Source: Tatumella terrea
Lineage (GTDB): Bacteria > Pseudomonadota > Gammaproteobacteria > Enterobacterales > Enterobacteriaceae
DNA length: 64,000 nucleotides
Assembly (NCBI RefSeq): GCF_039523755.1
Contig: NZ_BAAAFX010000005.1
Location: forward strand, 14,457 to 78,456
Direction of reading: 5' to 3'
Below the pieces are notes generated by a model. The model did not search any database, had not been told where the DNA came from, and saw nothing but the letters and a program-made list of their open reading frames with translations. The position numbers were made by a program, and so were the translations under genes. Below are positions 25,636-33,235 of this stretch, in pieces (position 1 is the first letter of the stretch; the number at the start of each line of letters is the position of its first letter).

Positions 25636-26099
25636 GAGTGAAAAACAACAAAACTATTCTTCCGCTCTTTCTGGCGTGCTGCATGCTACTTAGCTACGGG
25701 CTTTGGTTGTCTCTACGTCCCGTGGAGATCATAGCTATTCATCACAGAAGTAGTGGTTTCAGTGATGTTTTGGTCACTAGTTTCCCGCCGACTGATAAAT
25801 CAAAAATTAACTGGTGGTTAAAAAATAAAGATAGGTTAAATAACCAATATGACATTCCAAAACCTGATAACAATGGTCATTTCTATCTGACTTTCTGGTT
25901 ATTTGGAGAAGGTTATAAAGAGTTAGATAAATATGACCGACTTTGCTTTGACGATATGAAACCACCTGTAAACTGTATTGAGAAGAATAGAGTATTTTCA
26001 ATCAGATCCAGCAAAAACAGAGGTATTATATTTACAGTAGATGATGGCGAGTATCGTCTAAGAACAGATGGGAAAATAATAAAAATCAAAGACGAATAG
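25632..26099 (+). CDS. DUF943 family protein, orphan copy A
   Basis: 155 residues. Membrane helix (ILPLFLACCMLLSYGLWLSL) then RPVEIIAIHHRSSGFSDVLV, PTDKSKINWWLKNKDRLNNQ and FGEGYKELDKYDRLCFDDM. It has no complete DUF3289 gene upstream, only the 126-nt relic, and no leader of its own, so expression would depend on read-through from unit 2. Looks like an orphan immunity gene (inference). Confidence 0.7.
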   Translation: MRVKNNKTILPLFLACCMLLSYGLWLSLRPVEIIAIHHRSSGFSDVLVTSFPPTDKSKINWWLKNKDRLNNQYDIPKPDNNGHFYLTFWLFGEGYKELDKYDRLCFDDMKPPVNCIEKNRVFSIRSSKNRGIIFTVDDGEYRLRTDGKIIKIKDE

Positions 26100-26226
26100 A
26101 GCCATTCTTCCTCGCGTGTTGACAGTAATAAAATCATCCGACCTCCTGTCAGTCCCCCTGCAAAAAAACTATTCACTTTCAAAGATATCCATATATCCAG
26201 GAACGATGTCAGGAAAACCACACCCC

Positions 26227-26354
26227 TATAATTTTGTGCGAGAGCCCACAAATATTGCCAGAACTCTCTGTATCAGGTTCCCTTTATGCTAGTGAGTCGC
26301 GTATTCTGAACGTAGAGTAAGTATAACGGATACTGACACAAGGAGTGTGTATCA
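26227..26354 (+). promoter_or_regulatory. Leader of DUF3289-DUF943 unit 3
   Basis: TATAAT at 26227-26232, 128 nt before the start codon, with the same conserved leader as units 1 and 2. Confidence 0.6.
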
Positions 26355-27191
26355 ATGACTGCACTACAGTTCCCCTGCACCCTTTTTAAAACTCAAAACC
26401 GGATGGACGACTATAGCGCAAAAGATATGCGCTGCGGCGACTTGACCGCAGAACAGTTGAAATCCAATTACGGGCTGGTTGATATTTCCACCCGTGCCAA
26501 TCCTTATACCCTGACGAAAGTCACTCCTTTTACTCAACCGCAATCGATGTTCTATGGTTCCCGGGGAGAGGGGGAAAAAATTTCCCGCACGCAATGTGCC
26601 AATATTTTGTTTGATGAATTGCGTGATTTATCACGCCTGTTCTCAGTGTATGGTCCCTACAAGCATCTGATCAAAAGGATGATCACCCATATGCAGAACG
26701 GCAACGGAAAACCGTTTAGCAGCATGCATCTGGATAATGCATTGAAAATGCATATTGTCAATGAAAAAACCGAGAATAGTACGTTATCAAAAATAAAATA
26801 CGCATTAAATGAAAATATTAACTGGAAAGCCGGTATTTATCCGGTAAAAGATAAAAATGAATTTCGAAAAGCTATTCTCGAAGGAAAACTCCCGAAGTTC
26901 GATCGCTTCCAGGATAACTTTAACGGCATGGGTATAACTGTTCATGACACCTGGGCAACAGAAATTACTATAAAAAATTTGCAGATTGATAATAACCATT
27001 ACCAGGCAGTCCTGCATTACAAAGTCCAGGATCACTTTGGACTTGATGTTAACGACATTTCAAAATTCAGGTTTAACCAGTTCCGTTTTTTTCGTATCTG
27101 GTTTGTCCTCCAGCGATACGACAAGTTCAATTTCAAACCTTTCATGACCAATATGGAAACCACCATAGAAATAACCGGAGTCCGAAATTGA
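26355..27191 (+). CDS. DUF3289 family protein, unit 3
   Basis: 278 residues. The N-terminal 110 residues are nearly those of unit 2, while the middle (NEKTENSTLSKIKYALNENI to KDKNEFRKAILEG) is its own. The C-terminal NFNGMGITVHDTWATEIT and VQDHFGLDVNDI blocks are conserved. The pattern of shared ends and a unique middle suggests recombination between copies. Coupled to the next gene by a 4-nt overlap. Confidence 0.72.
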   Translation: MTALQFPCTLFKTQNRMDDYSAKDMRCGDLTAEQLKSNYGLVDISTRANPYTLTKVTPFTQPQSMFYGSRGEGEKISRTQCANILFDELRDLSRLFSVYGPYKHLIKRMITHMQNGNGKPFSSMHLDNALKMHIVNEKTENSTLSKIKYALNENINWKAGIYPVKDKNEFRKAILEGKLPKFDRFQDNFNGMGITVHDTWATEITIKNLQIDNNHYQAVLHYKVQDHFGLDVNDISKFRFNQFRFFRIWFVLQRYDKFNFKPFMTNMETTIEITGVRN

Positions 27192-27664
27192 TTCTAAAAA
27201 ACAGAAAACACCTTACTTTAATCATATTAATTACCTGCATATTATCCGGTTATTGGCTTTGGCTATCCCTTCGCCCTGTGGAAATTATTGCAGTTCATGA
27301 TAATGGTAATCATAGCTATATTTTAGTAAAAAATTTTCCATATACAGATAAAGGTAAAATAAATTGGTGGATAAAAAATAAGGATAAGCTAAAAAACAAA
27401 TATGATATTCCAAAACCATCCACCTCTGGTAATTTTACTGTAATTTTCTGGCTATTCGGTGACGGCTATAAAGAAACGGATGGTTATGACAGGTTATGCT
27501 TTGAGGATATGTCCCCCCCACTGAATTGCATAGACAAGGATGCTGTTTTCTCTGTCAGCAATAGCATTAATTTGGGGACGGTTTTCACCGTGTACGATGG
27601 TAAATATCAAAGGAAGAAGAACGGTGACATAGCTAAGTTAGAGATTAAATTCGATGTGAAGTGA
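27188..27664 (+). CDS. DUF943 family membrane-anchored protein, unit 3
   Basis: 158 residues, with a TTG start in the TTGA overlap with the DUF3289 stop. One membrane helix (LTLIILITCILSGYWLWLSL), then RPVEIIAVHDNGNHSYILVK, YTDKGKINWWIKNKDKLKNK, FGDGYKETDGYDRLCFEDM and NCIDKDAVF. The 3' end overlaps the next relic by 4 nt. Confidence 0.7.
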   Translation: MILKNRKHLTLIILITCILSGYWLWLSLRPVEIIAVHDNGNHSYILVKNFPYTDKGKINWWIKNKDKLKNKYDIPKPSTSGNFTVIFWLFGDGYKETDGYDRLCFEDMSPPLNCIDKDAVFSVSNSINLGTVFTVYDGKYQRKKNGDIAKLEIKFDVK

Positions 27665-27996
27665 CCGGGATAAACTCTCGTAAGGCTTACATCATGCGGG
27701 TGGGATTATCAGAATCACTGAGATTATTCCAAGTAAGAAGAAAACGTCAGCAACAAAACTACTTCGGGTTAAATATTGTGAATATTGATAATGATCGTTA
27801 CCAGGCAGTGGTGCATTATAAGGTACAGGATCATTTTGGTCTGGATCATAAGGATATCCTTAATAAAAAATTTAGCCAGTTGCATTTTTTCCGTATCTGG
27901 TTTGTTCTGCAGCGGTACAATCAGTTTGGATTTAAGCCTTTCATGACAAATATGGATGCCATTATCCGAATCTCCGGTGGACGCGATGAAACATAA
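27661..27996 (+). pseudogene. DUF3289 C-terminal relic with unrelated 5' part
   Basis: The frame is open for 111 codons, but only from about 27779 (NIDNDRYQAVVHYKVQDHFG to MTNMDAIIRISGGRDET) does it match DUF3289. The first about 120 nt are unrelated and there is no leader. It joins the following DUF943 gene with the usual kind of overlap (10 nt). A second case in which the body of the effector-like gene is gone and its end remains. Confidence 0.78.
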
Positions 27997-28447
27997 AAAA
28001 AAACTCTATGGATTATTTTTATTTTCTGGCTGTGCACTGTTCAGTTACCTGATTTGGCTATCACAGCACCCGGTAAAGATTGTCGCCGTTCATCAGGAAC
28101 GTCATTATAGTGATGTTTTAGTTAATAACTTCCCTTTTACTGATAAAGGTAAAATCGACTGGTGGCTGGAAAACAAGGGTATTCTTAAAGAAAAATATGA
28201 TATTCCTGAACCAGACTCAGAAGGTAATTATACGGTCAGTTTTTGGGATTTTGGCGATGGATACGTAGAAACTGATGGTTATGATCGGCTCTGTTTTGAT
28301 GATATGAAACCACCACTCAATTGCATTAATAAAAATTCCCTTATGTTTGTAATGAATGGGAGAAATACAGGACTCTCTTTTTGGGTCGATGGAGGAATAT
28401 ATCGGGTAAATAAAAACGGTAAGAGAGTGAGATTCGATTATGATTAG
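27986..28447 (+). CDS. DUF943 family protein, orphan copy B
   Basis: 153 residues from the ATG at 27986 (MKHKKKLYGLFLFSGC); a longer frame starts at 27956 inside the relic. Membrane helix, then HPVKIVAVHQERHYSDVLVN, FTDKGKIDWWLENKGILKEK, FWDFGDGYVETDGYDRLCF and NCINKN. Intact, but without a complete DUF3289 partner. Confidence 0.7.
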   Translation: MKHKKKLYGLFLFSGCALFSYLIWLSQHPVKIVAVHQERHYSDVLVNNFPFTDKGKIDWWLENKGILKEKYDIPEPDSEGNYTVSFWDFGDGYVETDGYDRLCFDDMKPPLNCINKNSLMFVMNGRNTGLSFWVDGGIYRVNKNGKRVRFDYD

Positions 28448-28643
28448 AACCACTCAGTCAATAAAGAGACAGTATAATGTCACCTACTCTCTACGACTTG
28501 TACCCGTCATAGAACAATGGAAAAAGATGAAAAAACAGTAAGAAATTTTCTCCTGGAAACTAAACTTCAAAACTTCAATAGACACCAGGATTAAATCATA
28601 AAGATGGAAATTACGCGTCACAACACCCTGAAAATACAAAATT

Positions 28644-28841
28644 AAATCGATACAGGTTGATAATAACTATTTCTGCGCAGCGTTACACTGCAAAGTCGAC
28701 GACCACCCGGGACTTAATGTCGAGGATATTCATAACTCCAGCCTCAATCCGCTCTGTTTTTTGCATAGCTGGTTTTTACTCAAGAGATACAATCAGTCTG
28801 ATTTAAAATCATTTATGACCAATATCGAAACTACCCGATGA
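28644..28841 (+). pseudogene. Decayed DUF3289 C-terminal fragment
   Basis: 66 codons without an internal stop but highly diverged: IQVDNNYFCAALHCKVDDHP, GLNVEDI, WFLLKRYNQSDLKSFMTNIE. It has no start or promoter. 28448-28643 before it is non-coding. Confidence 0.75.
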
Positions 28842-28868
28842 CGAACTGATGTAAAAATCGATGGGAAA

Positions 28869-29165
28869 ATGAAATGTCTTATTTTACTCACCTTGAGTGC
28901 CTGCATATTTTCTGGTTGTTAGCCCTGGCTATCCCTGTGCCTTGTGGAAATGATTGTAGTTCATAATAATGGTAGTCATAGCTATACTTTAGTAAAAACC
29001 GCGCCACTTACAGATAAAGTAAGAATAAATTGGTGACTGGAAAATAAGGATAGACTGAAAATTATATTCCTAAACTATCCACCTCATGTCTTACTGAGTT
29101 CTTCCTGACTATTCGTTGATGGTTACAAAAAACCGATAACTGAAAAAACAGTCTGCGGATATCGA
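28869..29165 (+). pseudogene. Decayed DUF943 gene
   Basis: Starts as MKCLILLTLSACIFSGC then a stop at 28920. Downstream, LVEMIVVHNNGSHSYTLVK, LTDKVRINW, stop, LENKDRLK and further frame breaks are recognisable. It is the partner of the preceding DUF3289 fragment and closest to unit 3. The rest of the interval to 29342 shows no gene. Confidence 0.78.
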
Positions 29166-29342
29166 TAAAGAGTTTTTATCATGGCTGATACTTTATTTCT
29201 TGAAGAGGATCACCTTCAGCGCTAAAGGTCATTGTCTAAACCGTGCCACAGAGCATAATTGATACGTTCTTATTTATTTTTATTGCATCCGGAAGCAAAG
29301 AAAGGACACCAGCAACGTTCAGGGGAAAAAGGAGAGTAAGCA

Positions 29343-30161
29343 ATGAAAATTCATTTTCTGGGGACAGCAGCTTCTGAAGGGATCCCAAATCCATTTTGCC
29401 GCTGTGCACACTGCCAGCAAGCCCGCATCCTTAAAGGTAAGGATCTACGTACCCATTCATCCGTTATCATTGACGATCAACTGCTTATCGATATTGCCCC
29501 CGAATTCAGCCAGCAACTGCTCAGAGATGGCTTAGATGCGACACAGATACACTCGCTGCTTTTCACTCATACCCATCCCGACCACTTTAATGTCGGAGAA
29601 CTCTTCAGTCGCATGGAAGGGTACGGGTTTGAGATAGATCACCCGTTGCATATCTACGGTAATGATCGTGCCATCAATGGCGCTGCTGAAGTATTGCCCG
29701 GTTATAGCCATGAGCGATTCGGCTTCCACTGTCTTGTCCCTTTTGTCACTGCAGAAACCCATGGTTACCGGATCACTCCGTTATTAGCAAACCACGCAAA
29801 ATGGGAACTTTGCTATACCTGGTTCATTGAAAAAGATGGAAAAGCACTCTTCTATGGCCATGATTCCGGGTGGTTTCCTGAACTCACCTGGCAATGGCTG
29901 GAAGGAAAAAAAATCGATCTGGCCGTACTGGAATGTACGTATGGATATAACGGCGAAAGCCGCACCGATAACCATATGAGCCTGGAGACAGTCTTTGCTG
30001 CCAGGGAAAAACTACGTGCGATAGCCTGTTTGCATGCCGGCAGCAGGATTCTGATATCGCATATCTCACATTCAGGAAAACTGCTTCACGAAGAGCTTGT
30101 GGCGGCGTGTCTTGATAAGAATATTACCGTCGCCTGTGATGGCCTGACCATTAATTTCTAA
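29343..30161 (+). CDS. MBL-fold metallohydrolase, PhnP-like
   Basis: 272 residues. The start FLGTAASEGIPNPFCRCAHC has the PhnP-like Cys cluster. The metal motif is FTHTHPDHFN (H-x-H-x-D-H, about residues 76-83). Later ligands lie in GHDSGWF and LISHISHSGK. PhnP-type enzymes hydrolyse cyclic or other phosphodiesters. The nucleoside-type transporter starts 13 nt downstream, so the pair may take up and hydrolyse a nucleotide-related or sugar-phosphate compound. The exact substrate is not readable. AGGAGAGTAAGC is the ribosome-binding region. Confidence 0.78.
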   Translation: MKIHFLGTAASEGIPNPFCRCAHCQQARILKGKDLRTHSSVIIDDQLLIDIAPEFSQQLLRDGLDATQIHSLLFTHTHPDHFNVGELFSRMEGYGFEIDHPLHIYGNDRAINGAAEVLPGYSHERFGFHCLVPFVTAETHGYRITPLLANHAKWELCYTWFIEKDGKALFYGHDSGWFPELTWQWLEGKKIDLAVLECTYGYNGESRTDNHMSLETVFAAREKLRAIACLHAGSRILISHISHSGKLLHEELVAACLDKNITVACDGLTINF

Positions 30162-30174
30162 CAGGGTTAATCAA

Positions 30175-31425
30175 ATGGATTTGAATAAAACACCTCGTCT
30201 TCTGGTAATGATGTTTGTGCAATACTTCATGCAGGGTGCCTGGAATATGACCATGGGTCTGGTGCTAAGTACCTATGGCATGGCGACGAGTATTGGTACT
30301 GCTTATGCATTACTCGGGCTCGCCACCCTCCTGTCACCACTGTTTATCGGTATGGTTGCCGATCGCTTCTTCGCTTCACAAAAGGTGATGGCTATCCTTC
30401 ACCTGATTAATGCCGCGGTAATCCTGTGCGTGCCACAGTTTATCGAAGCGCATAATACCACCATGACACTGATAATGATCTTCTTTGTCGGCTTACTGTT
30501 CTATCCTACGACGGCGCTGGCTAACAGTATCAGTTTCAGCCACATTAACGGCGTGAAATATTTTCCGCTCATTCGTGTCTTCGGTACGTTCGGTTTTATG
30601 GTGATTGGTTTTATCATCGGTCAGATGGGCTACTCGGGTGATACCGTGACGTGGTATATCGCCTCCGCCTCCGCAGTTGCGCTGGGTCTTTACTGCTTTG
30701 CCCTGCCGGATACCCCGCCGAAGGCTAAAGGGCAGACCTTCAGCCTGCGTGATTTATTATGCCTGGATGCACTGTCGCTGTTCCGGGATCGAAATTTCTC
30801 GATTCTGATGCTGACCATCTTTGTATTAATGATCCCGAAAACCGCCTATTCCGCCTATATTCCGGTTTTCCTGAAAGCCCTGGGTTTTGATAACGCGGCA
30901 TCGATGATGCAGGCGGGAGTTGCCTGCGAAGTCATCTTTATGTTCCTGCTGTCATTCTTCCTGCTGAAAGCGGGTTTCAAACTGACGCTGCTGTTGGGTG
31001 CGATCTGCTGGGTAATCCGCTCATTGTTATTTTCGCAAGCTGCGCTGGACGCCAATATGATGTTCATTATGATTGGCCTGATGCTGCAGGGTTTTTGCTG
31101 GGACTTTTTCTTTACCGTCGGCGACATCTATGTGGACCGAAAAGCCCCGCCAGAGATAAAAGCCCAGGCGCAAAGCCTGCGTTTCATCGTCTCCAACGGT
31201 GCAGGATTGCTGTTCGCTTCTACCCTCTGCGGACAGGTATTCAATAATACGGTAACAGAGCAAGGACCACAGTCATTACCGCAATGGGAAAACTTCTGGC
31301 TATTCTCAGCGATTATCGCGGGCATCGTTGTCGTGCTTTTCCGGATTTTCTTTAAAGATGATCTTTCCGGAAAAGAGGTCCCGGCAGATATAAAACCGGC
31401 TACCCTGCGGACCGTACAAAAATGA
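30175..31425 (+). CDS. NupG/XapB-family nucleoside:H+ symporter-like MFS protein
   Basis: 416 residues with about 12 membrane helices. The first helices (LLVMMFVQYFMQGAWNMTMG) and LRVFGTFGFMVIGFIIG follow the nucleoside:H+ symporter family (NupG, XapB, YegT). E. coli NupG has 418 residues. Inner-membrane importer; the substrate is probably a nucleoside or related sugar. Same transcription unit as the MBL hydrolase. An imperfect inverted repeat follows at 31430-31465. Confidence 0.8.
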   Translation: MDLNKTPRLLVMMFVQYFMQGAWNMTMGLVLSTYGMATSIGTAYALLGLATLLSPLFIGMVADRFFASQKVMAILHLINAAVILCVPQFIEAHNTTMTLIMIFFVGLLFYPTTALANSISFSHINGVKYFPLIRVFGTFGFMVIGFIIGQMGYSGDTVTWYIASASAVALGLYCFALPDTPPKAKGQTFSLRDLLCLDALSLFRDRNFSILMLTIFVLMIPKTAYSAYIPVFLKALGFDNAASMMQAGVACEVIFMFLLSFFLLKAGFKLTLLLGAICWVIRSLLFSQAALDANMMFIMIGLMLQGFCWDFFFTVGDIYVDRKAPPEIKAQAQSLRFIVSNGAGLLFASTLCGQVFNNTVTEQGPQSLPQWENFWLFSAIIAGIVVVLFRIFFKDDLSGKEVPADIKPATLRTVQK

Positions 31426-31429
31426 CGAC

Positions 31430-31465
31430 GGCAGGAGGGAAATATGAGTAGCATATTCCCTCTGC
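31430..31465. terminator. Inverted repeat after the nucleoside transporter
   Basis: GGCAG-AGGGAA-TATG arm with two single-base bulges, AGTAG loop and CATATTCCCTCTGCC arm. No T run follows, so an intrinsic terminator is only possible. Confidence 0.4.
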
Positions 31466-31585
31466 CAGCGGGTATAGCGTTGTTACATCCGGCGACAGTA
31501 CGAGGATAGTTGTTGTTTTTTTCCGGGAAGGTTCATTGGCCCGAAGCGGATACCCTAAGGGGAACCCCGTCCGGAAAAGATTGTG

Positions 31586-31657
31586 ACCATCGCATTTCTT
31601 GCCCGGGCTGGCCCCTGGACACTTGCGCGTCGTTCTTCAACAGGTCGTCCACAGCCA
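31586..31657 (+). pseudogene. DUF3289 N-terminal relic
   Basis: Codons read ARAGPWTLARRSSTGRPQP, clearly related to the unit 1 segment DRVDPWTLTRRSSMDRPRS at both DNA and protein level. It is a short orphan fragment about 2.4 kb beyond the array and abuts the 8-bp repeat. Confidence 0.6.
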
Positions 31658-31789
31658 GTAAGCCAGTAAGCCAGTAAGCCAGTAAGCCAGTAAGCCAGTA
31701 AGCCAGTAAGCCAGTAAGCCAGTAAGCCAGTAAGCCAGTAAGCCAGTAAGCCAGTAAGCCAGTAAGCCAGTAAGCCAGTAAGCCAGTAA
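31654..31789. repeat. 17 perfect tandem copies of GCCAGTAA
   Basis: 136 bp, 8-bp unit, no interruptions. It lies in the intergenic region between the convergent transporter and LacI genes. Unit length not divisible by 3, so copy-number changes would shift any frame through it. A minus-strand frame stays open across it, but has no family features. Confidence 0.98.
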
Positions 31790-31845
31790 AAGGTAATATC
31801 CGGATATCCTTAAAGCAACTCACACTGACTTCTTATTTCCGGAGG

Positions 31846-31873
31846 TGTTGTGTTGTTGTGTTGTTGTGTTGTT
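31846..31873. repeat. 3.5 tandem copies of TGTTGTGT
   Basis: A second, unrelated 8-bp repeat 56 bp beyond the GCCAGTAA tract: three full units plus TGTT. Intergenic. Confidence 0.9.
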
Positions 31874-32024
31874 TCGTTCTCCCGGGGGTAGCGTCCGCGT
31901 AAGGAGTTTCTGGCTGAAGGGGATTGCAGTGCCGGTGAATCCCCTCTTCCGGATACAGACAGGGCGGCAGCCTGAACCTTGCGCACAGACCTCTGACTCC
32001 CTCACCTGTAAAATGCATCGCACA

Positions 32025-33035
32025 TTAAAGGATTTTACTTGAGGCCCTGACCACCAGCTCGGGAATCGGTCCGTCGCAGCCAGCCCTAGGGCGACCTGCC
32101 AGTACGTCGAACAGTAACATAGTCGCCTGTCGGGCAACCTCATCCAGATGCATATTCACTGCTGTCAAAGGCGGCTTTGATTCCCTGGCACGAATACCAT
32201 CATACCGGGTAGCGACTCTCATCTGTTGCGGGATTTTAGTGCCCGTTTCATGAAAGGCTCGTACCGCGCCGCTGGCAAAGGTATCAACCAGAACCAGTAA
32301 TCCATTCACCTGTGGAGCCTCCAGCAGTAGCTGACGGGCGGCATGATAACCGGCAGCCTCACCTTTCTCCTCATCCAGGTAATATATCACCGGAGTCTGC
32401 CGCCCGTTGCACCACAGACGATACGCCGCTTCGGTCTCCAGCGAAGAGGTGCGCTGCCTGTTACTGACAAACAGTGCGCAGTGCCCGCTCCCTTCTTTTT
32501 GTAAGTGCATCAGCAGCAGATTTGCCGTCGCCTCAGAGTGCAGCTCAACCCAGGGTACCGGCTTGTTCGTGCCCGGGGTCCGGCCAATAGTCACGCAGGG
32601 GATCCCCGCATTTTGCAGAGCGCGTAACTGCGGATCATTTTCGGAAGGTTCGAGCAGAATAGCCGCGTCAAAGGTGATCGTGTCCAGTGGATTCTTCCCC
32701 GGAGGCACCAGAATCAAGGCATGGCGGTTTTCCAGCGCCATAATTGATGCCGTCAACGCGATTTCCATCATAAATCCCAGCTTTGAAGCGCCGGAGGCGA
32801 TGCTGAGCGGTAGTGAAGAAAGAAGTGCAATCGTATTGGTTCTTCCGGTGCGTAACTGACGGGCTCGAATATTTGGTGTGTAATTCAGGGCCTGAATAGC
32901 GTCATCAATTCGTTGCCGGGTTTCAGGATCGACAAAACGCGTTTGATTTAACGCATTCGAGACGGTCCCTGGCGAAACACCTGCGTGGCGGGCAACATCA
33001 ATAAGTCTGGTGCGTTTGTTATCCTGAGTAGTCAT
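32025..33035 (-). CDS. LacI-family repressor, arylsulfotransferase locus
   Basis: 336 residues. N-terminal HTH RLIDVARHAGVSPGTVSNALNQ with hinge NIRARQLRTG, then a periplasmic-binding-type effector domain (about 62-330). It is divergent from the arylsulfotransferase/NCS2 permease genes, with a palindrome at 33176-33193 as the likely operator. Effector unknown; the neighbours suggest a sulfated or nucleobase-like compound. The AGTAAATC-type 3' end runs into the repeat-rich interval. Confidence 0.85.
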   Translation of the reverse strand: MTTQDNKRTRLIDVARHAGVSPGTVSNALNQTRFVDPETRQRIDDAIQALNYTPNIRARQLRTGRTNTIALLSSLPLSIASGASKLGFMMEIALTASIMALENRHALILVPPGKNPLDTITFDAAILLEPSENDPQLRALQNAGIPCVTIGRTPGTNKPVPWVELHSEATANLLLMHLQKEGSGHCALFVSNRQRTSSLETEAAYRLWCNGRQTPVIYYLDEEKGEAAGYHAARQLLLEAPQVNGLLVLVDTFASGAVRAFHETGTKIPQQMRVATRYDGIRARESKPPLTAVNMHLDEVARQATMLLFDVLAGRPRAGCDGPIPELVVRASSKIL

Positions 33036-33175
33036 ATCCTTGCCGGTTTATCAGATTTACGCTCAAAATAGCACATTCCCGGATATCCCTTTCTGTTCTA
33101 TTTCATAACAATATCATATTACCAGGCAGCGCTTTCCCGTAGATCTCCACTCCACACTCCTGTCTAATATCGCTT

Positions 33176-33193
33176 CATTAAAACGTTTTAATG
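33176..33193. promoter_or_regulatory. Probable LacI-family operator
   Basis: Perfect 18-bp palindrome CATTAAAACGTTTTAATG with the central CG typical of LacI-family operators. It lies 43 bp upstream of the arylsulfotransferase start and 141 bp from the repressor start. Confidence 0.7.
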
Positions 33194-33235
33194 ACGGTTT
33201 CTTTCGGTAAATTCCGCAGTTCAGGAGGTTACGTG

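Noticed and set aside
27661..27778. 5' part of the 111-codon frame as a new small gene
   Set aside because: No similarity to DUF3289 in this part and no leader or clear ribosome-binding site; treated as the fused edge of a deletion relic.
22440..29342. Insertion sequence as the cause of the DUF3289 array
   Set aside because: No transposase gene, terminal inverted repeats or target duplications are seen; repeats consist of the gene pairs and their leaders.
31654..31789. CRISPR-like array
   Set aside because: Units are 8 bp and contiguous without spacers; this is a simple tandem repeat.
31533..31823. Minus-strand open frame encoding a TGLLAYWL repeat protein
   Set aside because: The frame is created by the 8-bp tandem repeat, has no ribosome-binding site or family features, and overlaps a DUF3289 scrap on the other strand.
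33191..33235. Upstream ATG start for the arylsulfotransferase
   Set aside because: This ATG is part of the 18-bp operator palindrome and has no ribosome-binding site, whereas AGGAGG precedes the GTG at 33236.
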